From an uncultured Bacteroidales bacterium (GTDB lineage: Bacteria > Bacteroidota > Bacteroidia > Bacteroidales > F082), in assembly GCA_900318465.1 (NCBI GenBank), contig ONKQ01000032.1, positions 1 to 32,343 on the forward strand: 32,343 nt of DNA. The letters are read 5' to 3'. How positions within the stretch are numbered: the stretch's first letter is position 1; every line of letters starts with the position of its first letter. Positions 1 to 7,886 of the stretch are shown piece after piece. A model generated the notes under the pieces. It saw nothing but the letters and a program-made list of their open reading frames with translations. It made no database searches and was not told the DNA's origin. Both the position numbers and the translations under genes were made by a program.

Positions 1-1136
1 AGTCTGACAAGATTCGCACTTTCTTCATCGGTCTTCTTCTTCACCAGCCAACCGATTTTTGGCGCAAGTGCAAAGTTTTCGGGGTTTTGTTCAAGGCCAA
101 AGAATCCTCCCCACAACTCAATCATCGTTTCCTCTTTCGTCCCATCTTCCAACAATTCCATGAAGCGAACATCAACTTTCGATATTTCATCAGGCAAATT
201 GGAATCGCGAGTCAAAGTCTTCAAATCGAAGCGCTTGCCGTCCTTGTCGTAGGGGAAGAACTTCACAATCCAACCGTCGATGATGTTGGGTGCGCCGTAT
301 TCTTCCTGCGTGTGCCATTTGAACAAATTGCGCCAAAACTTGACATCCTTCTTGCCTTTCGAAGCATCGATGAACTTCTTCAGGATGGGCTCCAATTCGT
401 TAATCCACCAATCTAAATCGAACGAGCGCAACTGCATTGCCTTGTCGTAAACCCGTTGCCAATCCTCAGTCGTGCCCAACAAGGTCACTTCAGGAATGCC
501 ACAAGCCGCATATATCACCACAAATTCAAAATAAGCCTTCGTGGTCTCCATCAAGGTGATTTGGGAGGCGATTTGCTCATACTGCGTCGTGGTCGAAAAG
601 TCAGCCATCATCGTCTCTGCAATCGTGCCTTTGGTGTTGTTACGAATATCTTCGGCAAATTGCGGAATCAGCACCTCCCATTCTGCCGAATCAAGCGGTT
701 GATCGCTTTCAACCACCAACGACAATTTGTCCGTGAAATCCACCATCCTATCGCGGTATTTCTCAGGGTCGGAATTGATGTGGTGCGAAAAACCTTGGGC
801 AATCAACATCCAAATCATATCGGGCGAAAATACGAACGGGCGATGTTCTGCGTAGGCATCATACATGCCATAGAAAAACGGATGAAACCAATGCCCATAG
901 TTCACAAGACGATCCGCATCAATATTCATGGAAAGAACTTCATTTTGGAAAAATTCACCATAAGGGACATTGGCGTTGGAACGCACCAGAGATTGGGCGA
1001 TGTCCATAGGTTCCCGCAAAGGAAGCAGTTTTTCTGGTTTAGAAAGTCTTTCAATCTTGATGGTAACTTGAGCCGAAGCCAACAGTGGAAATGCTAACAT
1101 CGACAGCGCAAACATAAAGCATAGAAGTCTTTTCAT
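1..1136 (-). CDS. DUF4419 domain secreted protein, C-terminus cut by window edge
   Basis: An open frame runs on the minus strand from the ATG at 1136 off the left edge (about 378 codons, no stop). It begins with a signal peptide (MKRLLCFMFALSMLAFPLLA, then SAQ). Around residues 80-120 it carries HPFFYGMYDAYAEHRP followed by FSPDMIWMLIAQGFSHHIN, the hallmark of the DUF4419 family. Later conserved stretches include the region ending CGIPEVTLLGTTEDW and LDWWINELEPILKKF. The family has no established biochemical role. The signal peptide places this member outside the cytoplasm. Family members are usually about 400 residues, so little is missing. The start is supported by a -7 promoter 28 bp upstream and by the signal peptide. 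Confidence 0.82.
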   Translation of the reverse strand, partial: MKRLLCFMFALSMLAFPLLASAQVTIKIERLSKPEKLLPLREPMDIAQSLVRSNANVPYGEFFQNEVLSMNIDADRLVNYGHWFHPFFYGMYDAYAEHRPFVFSPDMIWMLIAQGFSHHINSDPEKYRDRMVDFTDKLSLVVESDQPLDSAEWEVLIPQFAEDIRNNTKGTIAETMMADFSTTTQYEQIASQITLMETTKAYFEFVVIYAACGIPEVTLLGTTEDWQRVYDKAMQLRSFDLDWWINELEPILKKFIDASKGKKDVKFWRNLFKWHTQEEYGAPNIIDGWIVKFFPYDKDGKRFDLKTLTRDSNLPDEISKVDVRFMELLEDGTKEETMIELWGGFFGLEQNPENFALAPKIGWLVKKKTDEESANLVR

Positions 1137-1163
1137 GTCAATTCATTTTAGAGTTTAACGCCG

Positions 1164-1171
1164 CAAATATA
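1164..1171 (-). promoter_or_regulatory. Bacteroidota -7 promoter box (TATATTTG) for the DUF4419 gene
   Basis: On the minus strand the sequence reads TATATTTGCGGCG, matching TAnnTTTG, 28 bp ahead of the start codon at 1136. The expected transcript begins about 7 nt further on, giving a short leader. Confidence 0.6.
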
Positions 1172-1173
1172 AA

Positions 1174-1223
1174 CATTAAAACGATATAATCATCATTTCA
1201 GATAACATTTTTCCGTTTTAATG
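1174..1223. repeat. 10-bp perfect inverted repeat between rlmB and the DUF4419 promoter
   Basis: CATTAAAACG at 1174-1183 is mirrored by CGTTTTAATG at 1214-1223, with a 30-nt AT-rich loop. It sits just after the rlmB stop and just before the next promoter on the same strand. It could be a weak terminator for rlmB or an operator; the arms are perfect but AT-rich. Confidence 0.4.
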
Positions 1224-1227
1224 AATT

Positions 1228-1974
1228 TTATCCCATCCGCTGCCGCACCACCTCAAAACAAACCACGCCCGTGGCCACCGAAACATTCAACGAATCGATG
1301 TCGCCTGGCATGGGAATCATCAGCAGTCCGTCAAGGCGGGGGATGTATGCGGGACTGATGCCGTCTTCCTCCGAACCCAACACCACGCAGAGCGGGCCAG
1401 TGAGGTCGGCTTGCCAAAGGCTTTCCTTGGCTTTCTCGGTGAAACCCACCATGCGCAAGCCGCTAGCTTTCAGGAAGTCGATGGCATCTTTCATATTTTC
1501 GACGCGGCACACATTAATTAATGATAATGCCCCTGCCGAGGTCTTCATCGCATCGCCATTGATGAGTGCCGAGCCTCGGTTGGGAATGACGATGGCATCC
1601 ACGCCGGCGGCGTAGGCCGTGCGGGCGATGGCGCCGAAGTTGCGCACGTCGGTCACGCGGTCGAGCATAAGGATAAATGGGTCGCGGCCTTCCTCGAAGA
1701 CGGCGGAAACTACATTCTCCAAAGGCTGGTATTCAATCGGGCAGATGAAAGCCACCACGCCTTGGTGGTTCTTGCGCGTCAGGCGGTTCATCTTCTCTAT
1801 GGGCACAAATTGCACCGGCACGCCGCTCTTGCGGCAGGTGTTGGCAATCTCCGAAATCTCGGGCGAGCGCGTACCACCTTGAATATAAACCTTCTCGATC
1901 TCCTTCTGCGAGCGAATCAGCTCTAAAACGGGATGAATACCGAAAACCATATTGTTCTTGTAATTGTCTTCCAT
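1228..1974 (-). CDS. rlmB: 23S rRNA (guanosine-2'-O-)-methyltransferase RlmB, TrmH/SpoU family
   Basis: This 248-residue protein has an N-terminal substrate-binding domain (residues about 9-80, starting MVFGIHPVLELI) followed by a SPOUT knot domain. Three SpoU motifs are visible: NFGAIARTA at 112-120, LGSEEDGI at 199-206, and IPMPGDIDSLNVSVATGV at 220-237, which form the S-adenosylmethionine site and the catalytic Arg/Asn positions. The family 2'-O-methylates a guanosine of 23S rRNA in the peptidyl-transferase region; an alternative tRNA target (TrmH) is less likely because the N-terminal domain is of the RlmB type. It is transcribed alone from a promoter at 1991-1998. Length is normal. Confidence 0.92.
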   Translation of the reverse strand: MEDNYKNNMVFGIHPVLELIRSQKEIEKVYIQGGTRSPEISEIANTCRKSGVPVQFVPIEKMNRLTRKNHQGVVAFICPIEYQPLENVVSAVFEEGRDPFILMLDRVTDVRNFGAIARTAYAAGVDAIVIPNRGSALINGDAMKTSAGALSLINVCRVENMKDAIDFLKASGLRMVGFTEKAKESLWQADLTGPLCVVLGSEEDGISPAYIPRLDGLLMIPMPGDIDSLNVSVATGVVCFEVVRQRMG

Positions 1975-1990
1975 AACCTGAAATTTTGTG

Positions 1991-1998
1991 CAAAAATA
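1991..1998 (-). promoter_or_regulatory. -7 promoter box (TATTTTTG) for rlmB
   Basis: The minus strand reads CCTATTTTTGCAC, a consensus TAnnTTTG box 17 bp ahead of the rlmB ATG at 1974. The resulting leader would be only about 10 nt. Confidence 0.65.
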
Positions 1999-2006
1999 GG
2001 AATAAT

Positions 2007-2100
2007 GTTGAATCGTTGAAAGTTGAATCGTTGAATTGTTTGAAAAGATACCAGCAAATTCAACAATTCAACAAATAATCGGTTCAACAATTCAACAAAT
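2007..2100. repeat. Cluster of direct and inverted GTTGAAT-type repeats
   Basis: GTTGAATCGTTGAA occurs at 2007-2020 and 2022-2035. The opposite-orientation TTCAACAATTCAACAAAT occurs at 2059-2076 and exactly again at 2083-2100. The two halves are inverted relative to each other and could fold into a long AT-rich hairpin. The cluster fills the gap between the divergent rlmB and TonB-C genes. The same unit recurs at 23253-23274. Confidence 0.65.
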
Positions 2101-2104
2101 TGTT

Positions 2105-2112
2105 TACTTTTG
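2105..2112 (+). promoter_or_regulatory. -7 promoter box (TACTTTTG) for the TonB-C gene
   Basis: TACTTTTGCATC lies 21 bp before the ATG at 2134 and directly abuts the repeat cluster, so the repeats occupy the expected -33 region. Confidence 0.65.
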
Positions 2113-2133
2113 CATCATTAAAACCATAACGCC

Positions 2134-2916
2134 ATGAAAACAATTAGATTTATTGTTGCGCTTGCCCTCATCATGACAGGGCTGCAAATGAATGCACAAA
2201 ACAATGAACCCGAACCCATTTCGGGTAAGGCTTTGACCAAAGATTACATCAACCAGAACCTTGTTTACCCCGATGCCGACCTACAGCAAAACAACAGTGG
2301 CAAAGTGGTTGTGGGTATGCACATCGACAAGGAAGGCCTCGCTTCCAATTACGAGGTGAAATCCTCTTTCAGCGAAGAGGCCTCTCCCATCGCCTTGGCT
2401 TTGGTGAAGACCATCCTTTGGAAGCCTGCCTCACACGTTGGCATTCCCATCGACTGCGAGCATCTTTACGCTGTTGATTTCAATGCGAAGAACTATAAAC
2501 GCTATTGGAAGCGCCATGAACGCCCAACATTGCCGCTTACTCTTGAAGCCGATGATTCCAACAAAGTCTACGAAGACTTCCACCATCTTGAGCAACTGGC
2601 TCGTCCTTATTTCGCTGACGGCAGCAATATTGGAACATACATCGCCCGCAACCTGAAATTCCCTCCCGAGGCCAAGGAACGCGAAATCCAAGGCACGGTG
2701 CGCCTGAGTTTCGTTGTGGAGACTGACGGCAGTGTGTCGAACATCGTCGTTATCAACTCAGTGGGTGGCGGTTGTGATAACGAGGCCATCCGCTTGATGC
2801 AAGAGACGCATTGGCTCCCCGCCGAGAAGGATGGGAAATACGTCCGCAGCCGCAACATGCAAGACATCACCTTCAGTATCGGCAACCGCAACTTCCAAGA
2901 TGGGAACAGTTATTAG
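2134..2916 (+). CDS. TonB C-terminal domain (energy transducer-like) periplasmic protein
   Basis: This 260-residue exported protein has a signal peptide (residues 1-21, ending MNAQ). Its C-terminal part (about 165-255) matches the TonB-C fold: IARNLKFPPEAKEREIQGTV, then a GTVRLSFVVETDGSVSNIVV strand pair and a WLPAEKDGK turn. The first half (about 30-115) looks like a degenerate second copy: VYPDADLQQNNSGKVVVGMH, then WKPASHVGIPI. There is no obvious proline-rich spacer or N-terminal anchor that stays in the membrane, so it is unlikely to be a classical ExbBD-coupled TonB. Stand-alone TonB-C proteins of this kind are common in Bacteroidota and mostly uncharacterised. Confidence 0.82.
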   Translation: MKTIRFIVALALIMTGLQMNAQNNEPEPISGKALTKDYINQNLVYPDADLQQNNSGKVVVGMHIDKEGLASNYEVKSSFSEEASPIALALVKTILWKPASHVGIPIDCEHLYAVDFNAKNYKRYWKRHERPTLPLTLEADDSNKVYEDFHHLEQLARPYFADGSNIGTYIARNLKFPPEAKEREIQGTVRLSFVVETDGSVSNIVVINSVGGGCDNEAIRLMQETHWLPAEKDGKYVRSRNMQDITFSIGNRNFQDGNSY

Positions 2917-3040
2917 TTGATAGTTGAAAGTTGAGAGTTGAGAGTTTTTGGAAAGGGAAGTTTAAATCTTTGAATCTTTGAATTTTGAATCTTAAATTAA
3001 ATCTTGAATCTTATTTTAAATCATTAAATCCCAAATCATT
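2917..3040. repeat. Low-complexity AT-rich direct repeats
   Basis: GTTGA/GAGTTGA units fill 2917-2945 and TTTGAATC/TTGAATCTT units fill about 2965-3012. No clear TAnnTTTG box is found in this gap, so the next gene may be read from the upstream promoter or from a weaker site. No coding potential is seen. Confidence 0.5.
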
Positions 3041-3045
3041 ACACA

Positions 3046-3960
3046 ATGAAAAAAGTTTTATTCACTGCATTGGCATTATCGTTTGCCATCATTTCTTTCG
3101 CACAGGACGAACAACCGCAAGGCTGGAGCCACAAAGGTAACGTCGGCCTCAATTTCGGACAAAGTTCCTACACCAACTGGGCCCCAGGCGGACAAAGCTC
3201 TATCAATGGACAAGGTCTCTTTAACTATGAAATCCGTTACCTGAAAAACAAGTTCAAGTGGGACAACACCCTGAACGCTGCTTTGGGCTACAGCATTTTC
3301 GATTTCAAGAAAAAGCCTATCAAAACCGACGACAAGATTGAATTCACCTCATTGGCCGGCCTGAAAGCCAACGAGCAACTCAGTTACAGCGCCGAATTGG
3401 CCTTCCGCTCGCAGTTCGCCAAGGGCTTTAAATACGATGAGGATTCTACCACCTACATTTCGAAATTCCTCGCCCCGGCCTATATCAGTTTGGGTCTTGG
3501 TATCGAATGGGCGCCCAATCCGCATTTTTCGCTGTATTTCTCGCCTGTCACGGGCCGCATCACCATCGTCAACGATGACCGTTTGGCTGAGGAAGGTGCA
3601 TTCGGTGTGAACGATTTGGACAAAAACGACACCGTTCTTCACACCAACGCCCCCAAAGTGCGCTACGAGTTTGGTGCCCGCGCCGTGGCCAAATTCCAGT
3701 ATCCCATCGCCAAAAACATCGACTTCAACACGAAACTCGAGCTTTTTTCCAACTACCTCAACCATCCCGAGCGCATCGACGTGGACTGGCAGAACATGCT
3801 CGTGCTGAAAGTCAACGACTGGCTCAACGCCAACATCGCCACTCACCTTGTTTATGACTACGATGTTCCCTTCTACGATGCAGCAGGCGTGAAAATCGAA
3901 GGCTCGAAAGTGCAATTCAAGGAAGTATTGTCCATCGGATTCATGATTAATTTGAAGTAA
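3046..3960 (+). CDS. DUF3078 family outer-membrane beta-barrel protein
   Basis: This 304-residue protein has a cleavable signal peptide (residues about 1-19, ending SFAQ). It then shows alternating aromatic/polar strands typical of a barrel: GNVGLNFGQSSYTNWAPGG near residue 33, WDNTLNAALGYSIF near 73, LSYSAELAFRSQF, SLYFSPVTGRITIVNDDRLA and a final strand SIGFMINLK. The NFGQSSYTNWAPGGQSSING segment is characteristic of DUF3078, a family found in Bacteroidota envelopes without a proven function. The gene ends 2 nt before the phosphoesterase start, so the two are probably co-transcribed. Confidence 0.85.
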   Translation: MKKVLFTALALSFAIISFAQDEQPQGWSHKGNVGLNFGQSSYTNWAPGGQSSINGQGLFNYEIRYLKNKFKWDNTLNAALGYSIFDFKKKPIKTDDKIEFTSLAGLKANEQLSYSAELAFRSQFAKGFKYDEDSTTYISKFLAPAYISLGLGIEWAPNPHFSLYFSPVTGRITIVNDDRLAEEGAFGVNDLDKNDTVLHTNAPKVRYEFGARAVAKFQYPIAKNIDFNTKLELFSNYLNHPERIDVDWQNMLVLKVNDWLNANIATHLVYDYDVPFYDAAGVKIEGSKVQFKEVLSIGFMINLK

Positions 3961-3962
3961 AC

Positions 3963-4466
3963 ATGCTGAAAATCGGTATCTTATCCGATACCCATTGTAC
4001 CCTCGTGCCACAACTTTTCAACTTCTTCAAGGACGTTGACGAGTTGTGGCACGCTGGCGATTTGGGCAACATCGAAACAGCTGATGCCTTGGCCAATTTC
4101 AAACCTTTGCGCGCCGTTCACGGCAACATCGACGACCACACCGTGCGCCTGCAATATCCCGAAGACTTGTTTTTCCATGTGGAAGATGTCAATGTCTACA
4201 TGACCCATATCGGCGGCTATCCGGGCCATTACATGCCCGAAGTGAAGTGCATTTTGGAAGAAAAGAAGCCCGACCTTTATATTTGCGGGCACTCGCATAT
4301 ATTAAAGGTGATGTACGACAAGAAACTGAACTTGCTGCACGTCAATCCGGGAGCGGCTGGCAACTCAGGATTTCACAAGAAAATCACCTTTATCCGGATG
4401 GCGATTGACGGAAAGACCTTCAAGGACATGGAAATCTTCGAACTTGACCGAAATAAAGTCATCTGA
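3963..4466 (+). CDS. YfcE/MJ0936-type metallophosphoesterase
   Basis: This 167-residue protein is the usual length for compact calcineurin-like phosphodiesterases. All metal ligands can be seen: D9 and H11 in LSDTH, D33 in HAGDLG, N55 in HGNIDD, H82 in MTHIGG, and H110/H112 in CGHSH. These coordinate a dinuclear metal centre that hydrolyses phosphodiesters; the physiological substrate is not known for most of the family. There is no signal peptide, so it is cytosolic. It follows the DUF3078 gene by 2 nt and is closed by a hairpin terminator at 4475-4507. Confidence 0.88.
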   Translation: MLKIGILSDTHCTLVPQLFNFFKDVDELWHAGDLGNIETADALANFKPLRAVHGNIDDHTVRLQYPEDLFFHVEDVNVYMTHIGGYPGHYMPEVKCILEEKKPDLYICGHSHILKVMYDKKLNLLHVNPGAAGNSGFHKKITFIRMAIDGKTFKDMEIFELDRNKVI

Positions 4467-4474
4467 AAAACAGA

Positions 4475-4507
4475 AAAGCCGACCCCACGACGAGGTCGGC
4501 TTTGTTT
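4475..4507. terminator. Bidirectional rho-independent terminator
   Basis: AAAGCCGACC (4475-4484) pairs with GGTCGGCTTT (4494-4503) across a 9-nt loop, followed by a short T-rich tail. It lies between the convergent phosphoesterase (+) and DUF4293 (-) genes and can serve both. Confidence 0.8.
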
Positions 4508-4526
4508 TACTTGCTCGATTTCCGAT

Positions 4527-5021
4527 TTATCGGATGCGGTCGGTGGAACGCACCTTCTTGATGTCTTTCTTCAATCCCGACGCTGCGGCAATGCTCATCA
4601 ACAGCGCAGCCAACGGCAGGAAAATGCCGAGACGATAAGTCGGAGTGGCTCCAACAGGGCTGCCAATGACGCGGACGTAATAGGCAAAAACCACCGAAAT
4701 CCATGCCACAATGGCAATGATGTTGATTCGCGCGATTTTGTGCAACTTCACAAATTGGGCAAGCTTCACGGCACGGAAAAGTCCCATAGCCAAATAGCCG
4801 CTCAACAATACCACCGTAATAGTCAGAATGAGCACCGGCAGGCTGTAGAGATTCTTGAACGGGAAAGTACCATCGTCCCACTTATCAGGGGAAGTAACGC
4901 CAAACACATTGAAATCCAATGTATTGTACTCGCCATAATAACTTGCCAAAGGGAAGAAAAACAGCAGCGCAAACAGCAGCGCCGACAAGAAAAAGAAGAT
5001 GGATTGCAATCTTTGTGACAT
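4527..5021 (-). CDS. DUF4293 family integral membrane protein
   Basis: This 164-residue protein has four apparent membrane segments: about 5-25 (LQSIFFFLSALLFALLFFFP), 58-80 (LPVLILTITVVLLSGYLAMG), 98-118 (INIIAIVAWISVVFAYYV) and 130-148 (LGIFLPLAALLMSIAA). The opening MSQRLQSIFFFLSA and the four-helix plan match DUF4293, a Bacteroidota-specific family of unknown function. I chose the ATG at 5021 rather than the in-frame one at 5099 because the -7 promoter at 5046-5053 lies between them and the extension has no family match. Confidence 0.82.
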   Translation of the reverse strand: MSQRLQSIFFFLSALLFALLFFFPLASYYGEYNTLDFNVFGVTSPDKWDDGTFPFKNLYSLPVLILTITVVLLSGYLAMGLFRAVKLAQFVKLHKIARINIIAIVAWISVVFAYYVRVIGSPVGATPTYRLGIFLPLAALLMSIAAASGLKKDIKKVRSTDRIR

Positions 5022-5045
5022 AATGACAATGTTTTTATCAGGCTG

Positions 5046-5053
5046 CAAAATTA
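5046..5053 (-). promoter_or_regulatory. -7 promoter box (TAATTTTG) for DUF4293
   Basis: The minus strand reads GTAATTTTGCAGCC, 24 bp before the ATG at 5021. It decides the start codon of that gene. Confidence 0.6.
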
Positions 5054-5125
5054 CGATTTTATGCGCAGAAAAGTCCTTTGTTGGAAAAAAATTACGCAAT
5101 TGCTTGCAATTAAACGATTTTTGCG

Positions 5126-5133
5126 TACCTTTG
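5126..5133 (+). promoter_or_regulatory. -7 promoter box (TACCTTTG) and structured leader of rho
   Basis: TACCTTTGCAGC is followed by a leader of about 100 nt, long for this region. The leader contains two small hairpins, TGAACC/GGTTCA (5145-5150 with 5166-5171) and ATTCC/GGAAT (5212-5216 with 5221-5225), the second ending 18 nt before the start codon. A TTGC at 5104-5107 may be part of the -33 element. Rho is autoregulated through its leader in other bacteria; whether that holds here is inference. Confidence 0.6.
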
Positions 5134-5243
5134 CAGCACTTTTGTGAACCAAACTGATTAAAACCGGTTCAAAAAGCATCCCTAATAAAGTTACTGTAGA
5201 AAGAGATTATCATTCCGTTTGGAATCATCACATCAATCAATTT

Positions 5244-7139
5244 ATGTACACAATTTTTGAACTGAACGAGAAGTCATTGGACGACCTCAAACTCATTGCC
5301 ACCGAGATGGGCATTGACGACGAAAAGAAAAACAGAACCGATCTGATTTACGCCATCATCGACCACGAAGTGGATCATCCCGACATCAAGAAGGGTTCCA
5401 AAAACAAGAAAAAGCAGAAACCGCAAAAGAACGAAAAGTCGCAACAACCCGTTGAGCCTGTCAATGATGCGCCCGCCACTGAGCCTGTTTCTACGGAAAC
5501 ACAAGAGCCTGTGAAACAGCCAGAAGCAAACAAGAAAGCAGAGCCCGAGATACCAAGAAACGATGAGCGTCAGGGCAAACGTGCCCGTCGCCCGCGTATC
5601 AGTCGGAATGCCGAGTTCGCTCCCAACGAATCGCAACCCATAGCTGAAGAAACCACACCTATTAATAATCAGACAGAGGAACCCGTCGCTGAGCCTGTGA
5701 CGGAAACGCCCGCCGAAGTCGCCAACATTGAGTCGGTTGAAACGGAACAGCCCGTCCAAAACCAAGAGACTGAGCATCCTAACCACGAACAAGGCAACGG
5801 CAAGCGGAAACGCAAACGCATCTCAGAAACCATGGCCGAAGAGCCCAAAACGGAAACCACGACCGACCAAGAAGCTGAGAGCCAAAGTGTTGACAACGAA
5901 GAACCCAAGTCAAACGACGAGCAAGCGGAACCTCGCATCAACCGCGAGCAACAACAGCAGCAACAGCAACGTGAACGCCAAGAGAAACAACAAGCGCGCC
6001 GCGAAGAGCTGTTGGCCAAGTTCGACAGCACCGTTCAGGCCGAGGGCGTACTTGAAATCCTGCCTGAAGGTTTCGGCTACCTGCGTTCCTCTGATTACAA
6101 CTACCTCCCCTCGCCCGATGACATTTACGTTTCGCAGTCGCAAATCAAACTGATGGGCCTCAAGACAGGCGACACCATTCTTGGCGTCATCCGTCCACCC
6201 AAGGCAGGCGAAAAGTATTTCCCGCTCATCAAGACCATACTCATCAACGGAAGACGGCCCGAAGAAGTGCGCGACCGCATCCCCTTCGATTTCCTCACGC
6301 CACTGTTTCCCAATGAGAAATTCAACATCACGGGACACAAAGGTTGCACCATTTCGACCCGTATCATGGACCTCTTCGCCCCCATCGGCAAAGGACAACG
6401 TGGCTTGATTGTGGCCCAGCCCAAGACCGGTAAAACCGTACTGTTAAAAGAAGTGGCCAATGCTATCGCAGCCAACCATCCTGAGGTCTATCTCATCATT
6501 TTGCTCATTGATGAACGTCCCGAAGAGGTCACTGACATGCAGCGCAGCGTCAATGCGGAAGTCGTTGCCTCCACCTTCGACGAGCCAGCCTCGAAGCACG
6601 TGCAGATTGCCAACATCGTCCTCGAAAAAGCCAAACGTCTCACCGAATGTGGCCATGATGTGGTCATCCTTTTGGACTCCATCACCAGACTGGCCCGCGC
6701 CTACAACACCGTTTCGCCCGCATCGGGGAAAGTGCTGTCAGGCGGTGTGGAAGCCAATGCCTTGCAGAAGCCCAAACGTTTCTTTGGTGCGGCACGTAAG
6801 ATTGAAAACGGCGGCTCGCTGACCATCCTTGCAACGGCACTCATCGACACGGGTTCGCGAATGGATGAAGTCATCTTTGAAGAGTTCAAGGGCACCGGCA
6901 ACATGGAGCTGCAACTCGACCGTCGCCTGTCGAACAAACGCATCTTCCCCTCTATCGACATTGTGGCCTCTGGCACCCGTCGCGACGACCTGCTTGTCGA
7001 CGAGCGCACTTTGGCACGCGTGTGGGCTTTGCGCAACCACTTCGCCGACATGACACCATTGGAAGCCATGGAATTCCTGAAAGACAAAGTGGCCAAAACC
7101 ATCAACAACGAAGAATTTTTGATGACTTTGGACAAATAA
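5244..7139 (+). CDS. rho: Transcription termination factor Rho with a long acidic/basic low-complexity insertion
   Basis: Rho is a hexameric RNA-dependent ATPase that terminates transcription. The 631-residue protein starts with the Rho N-terminal helical domain (residues 1-42). Residues about 50-255 form an insertion rich in E, P, K, Q and T, with basic islands KRARRPR (112-118) and KRKRKR (187-192) and an eight-Q run (235-242). The cold-shock-like RNA-binding domain follows (about 265-335; [14 protein letters not shown]), then the ATPase core with Walker A QPKTGKT (392-398), Walker B VILLD (474-478), and the Q/R-loop region. Escherichia coli Rho is 419 residues; the excess is the insertion, as is typical in Bacteroidota. 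It has its own promoter and a strong terminator. Confidence 0.96.
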   Translation: MYTIFELNEKSLDDLKLIATEMGIDDEKKNRTDLIYAIIDHEVDHPDIKKGSKNKKKQKPQKNEKSQQPVEPVNDAPATEPVSTETQEPVKQPEANKKAEPEIPRNDERQGKRARRPRISRNAEFAPNESQPIAEETTPINNQTEEPVAEPVTETPAEVANIESVETEQPVQNQETEHPNHEQGNGKRKRKRISETMAEEPKTETTTDQEAESQSVDNEEPKSNDEQAEPRINREQQQQQQQRERQEKQQARREELLAKFDSTVQAEGVLEILPEGFGYLRSSDYNYLPSPDDIYVSQSQIKLMGLKTGDTILGVIRPPKAGEKYFPLIKTILINGRRPEEVRDRIPFDFLTPLFPNEKFNITGHKGCTISTRIMDLFAPIGKGQRGLIVAQPKTGKTVLLKEVANAIAANHPEVYLIILLIDERPEEVTDMQRSVNAEVVASTFDEPASKHVQIANIVLEKAKRLTECGHDVVILLDSITRLARAYNTVSPASGKVLSGGVEANALQKPKRFFGAARKIENGGSLTILATALIDTGSRMDEVIFEEFKGTGNMELQLDRRLSNKRIFPSIDIVASGTRRDDLLVDERTLARVWALRNHFADMTPLEAMEFLKDKVAKTINNEEFLMTLDK

Positions 7140-7153
7140 TCCACTTGAAAAGC

Positions 7154-7193
7154 AAAAAAAAGTGATGCAGTTCCAACTACATCACTTTTTTTT
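7154..7193 (+). terminator. Rho-independent terminator after rho
   Basis: An A-run, then GTGATG-c-AGTT paired with AACT-a-CATCAC (7162-7167 and 7180-7185 as outer arms) over a two-base loop, then eight Ts. The flanking A and T runs extend the stem. The -7 box of the next gene starts 2 bp after the T-run. Confidence 0.9.
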
Positions 7194-7194
7194 G

Positions 7195-7202
7195 TAGTTT
7201 TG
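7195..7202 (+). promoter_or_regulatory. -7 promoter box (TAGTTTTG) directly after the rho terminator
   Basis: TAGTTTTGGACGC ends only 5 bp before the ATG at 7208. With the usual spacing of about 7 nt the transcript would begin at or next to the start codon, so the mRNA may be leaderless. Confidence 0.55.
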
Positions 7203-7207
7203 GACGC

Positions 7208-7813
7208 ATGAAAAACACTCTCATTCTTCTCATAGTCACATTTTTTGGCCTACAAATGAACGGGCAGGACCTTTCCGTCCTCGACAGCATCCAAGCCAAA
7301 GGAAGCACCATCCAATCTATTAGTTCGCATATCACGCAAAACGTTGTGAAATCAGGCAATACCGAGATTGTAGAAGGTACACTCAATTATGTCAGTCCTG
7401 ACAAGATGGCCGCACATTTCGACAATGGTGACTACTTCATTATCAACGAGAACCGTATGAAAGTCGACATCGGCATGTTCCACGGAAGATTCAAGCTGAG
7501 CCGCAATAAATTCATGCGCTCGATGAGCCAAATCTACTTGTACGCCTTCCAAGGACGCTGCCAAGAATTAGCAGAGGTAAACAACTACGATTTACAGCTT
7601 AATGCGGAAGACAAGTTTTATATCGTCCAATTCACCTCCAAGAAAAAGAATTTCCTCGGCCTTGGCTATAAGCAGATTCTGTTTTATTACGAACAAAACA
7701 GCCTTATAATCAATCAAATCGTCCTTATTGACTATAACGACATCATTGAGACCTTTACCATTTCAGAGCCTCAATTTGACGTGAGCATCACGGAAAACTT
7801 TTTTGAGTTATAA
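7208..7813 (+). CDS. LolA-like outer-membrane lipoprotein carrier
   Basis: This 201-residue protein has a signal peptide (residues about 1-19, ending MNGQ) and an incomplete-barrel layout. SISSHITQNVV, EGTLNYVSPDKMAAHFDNGDY, FIINENRMKVDI and the later YEQNSLIINQIVLIDYNDII correspond to the LolA strand order. LolA proteins shuttle lipoproteins across the periplasm from LolCDE to the outer membrane. Sequence similarity in the family is low, and a general periplasmic lipid-binding role cannot be excluded. The neighbour downstream is an outer-membrane-type lipoprotein with its own promoter. Confidence 0.78.
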   Translation: MKNTLILLIVTFFGLQMNGQDLSVLDSIQAKGSTIQSISSHITQNVVKSGNTEIVEGTLNYVSPDKMAAHFDNGDYFIINENRMKVDIGMFHGRFKLSRNKFMRSMSQIYLYAFQGRCQELAEVNNYDLQLNAEDKFYIVQFTSKKKNFLGLGYKQILFYYEQNSLIINQIVLIDYNDIIETFTISEPQFDVSITENFFEL

Positions 7814-7858
7814 GGCAAATCCAGCCTTCATCACATCACCCGCTTCAAAAAAAATGCC

Positions 7859-7866
7859 TACTTTTG
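7859..7866 (+). promoter_or_regulatory. -7 promoter box (TACTTTTG) for the beta-helix lipoprotein
   Basis: TACTTTTGCACC lies 20 bp before the ATG at 7887, inside the region that would be coding if translation began at 7803. It therefore supports the downstream start. Confidence 0.65.
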
Positions 7867-7886
7867 CACCGCAAAACCTATCGATT

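Noticed and set aside
87-1097. Two plus-strand open frames at the left end
   Set aside because: They mirror the DUF4419 gene on the minus strand, which has a signal peptide, promoter and family motifs.
2007-2100. CRISPR array
   Set aside because: The units are short, overlapping and inverted, without spacers of uniform length.
5022-5099. N-terminal extension of DUF4293 from 5099
   Set aside because: A consensus promoter lies inside the extension and the family starts with the MSQRLQ-type segment.
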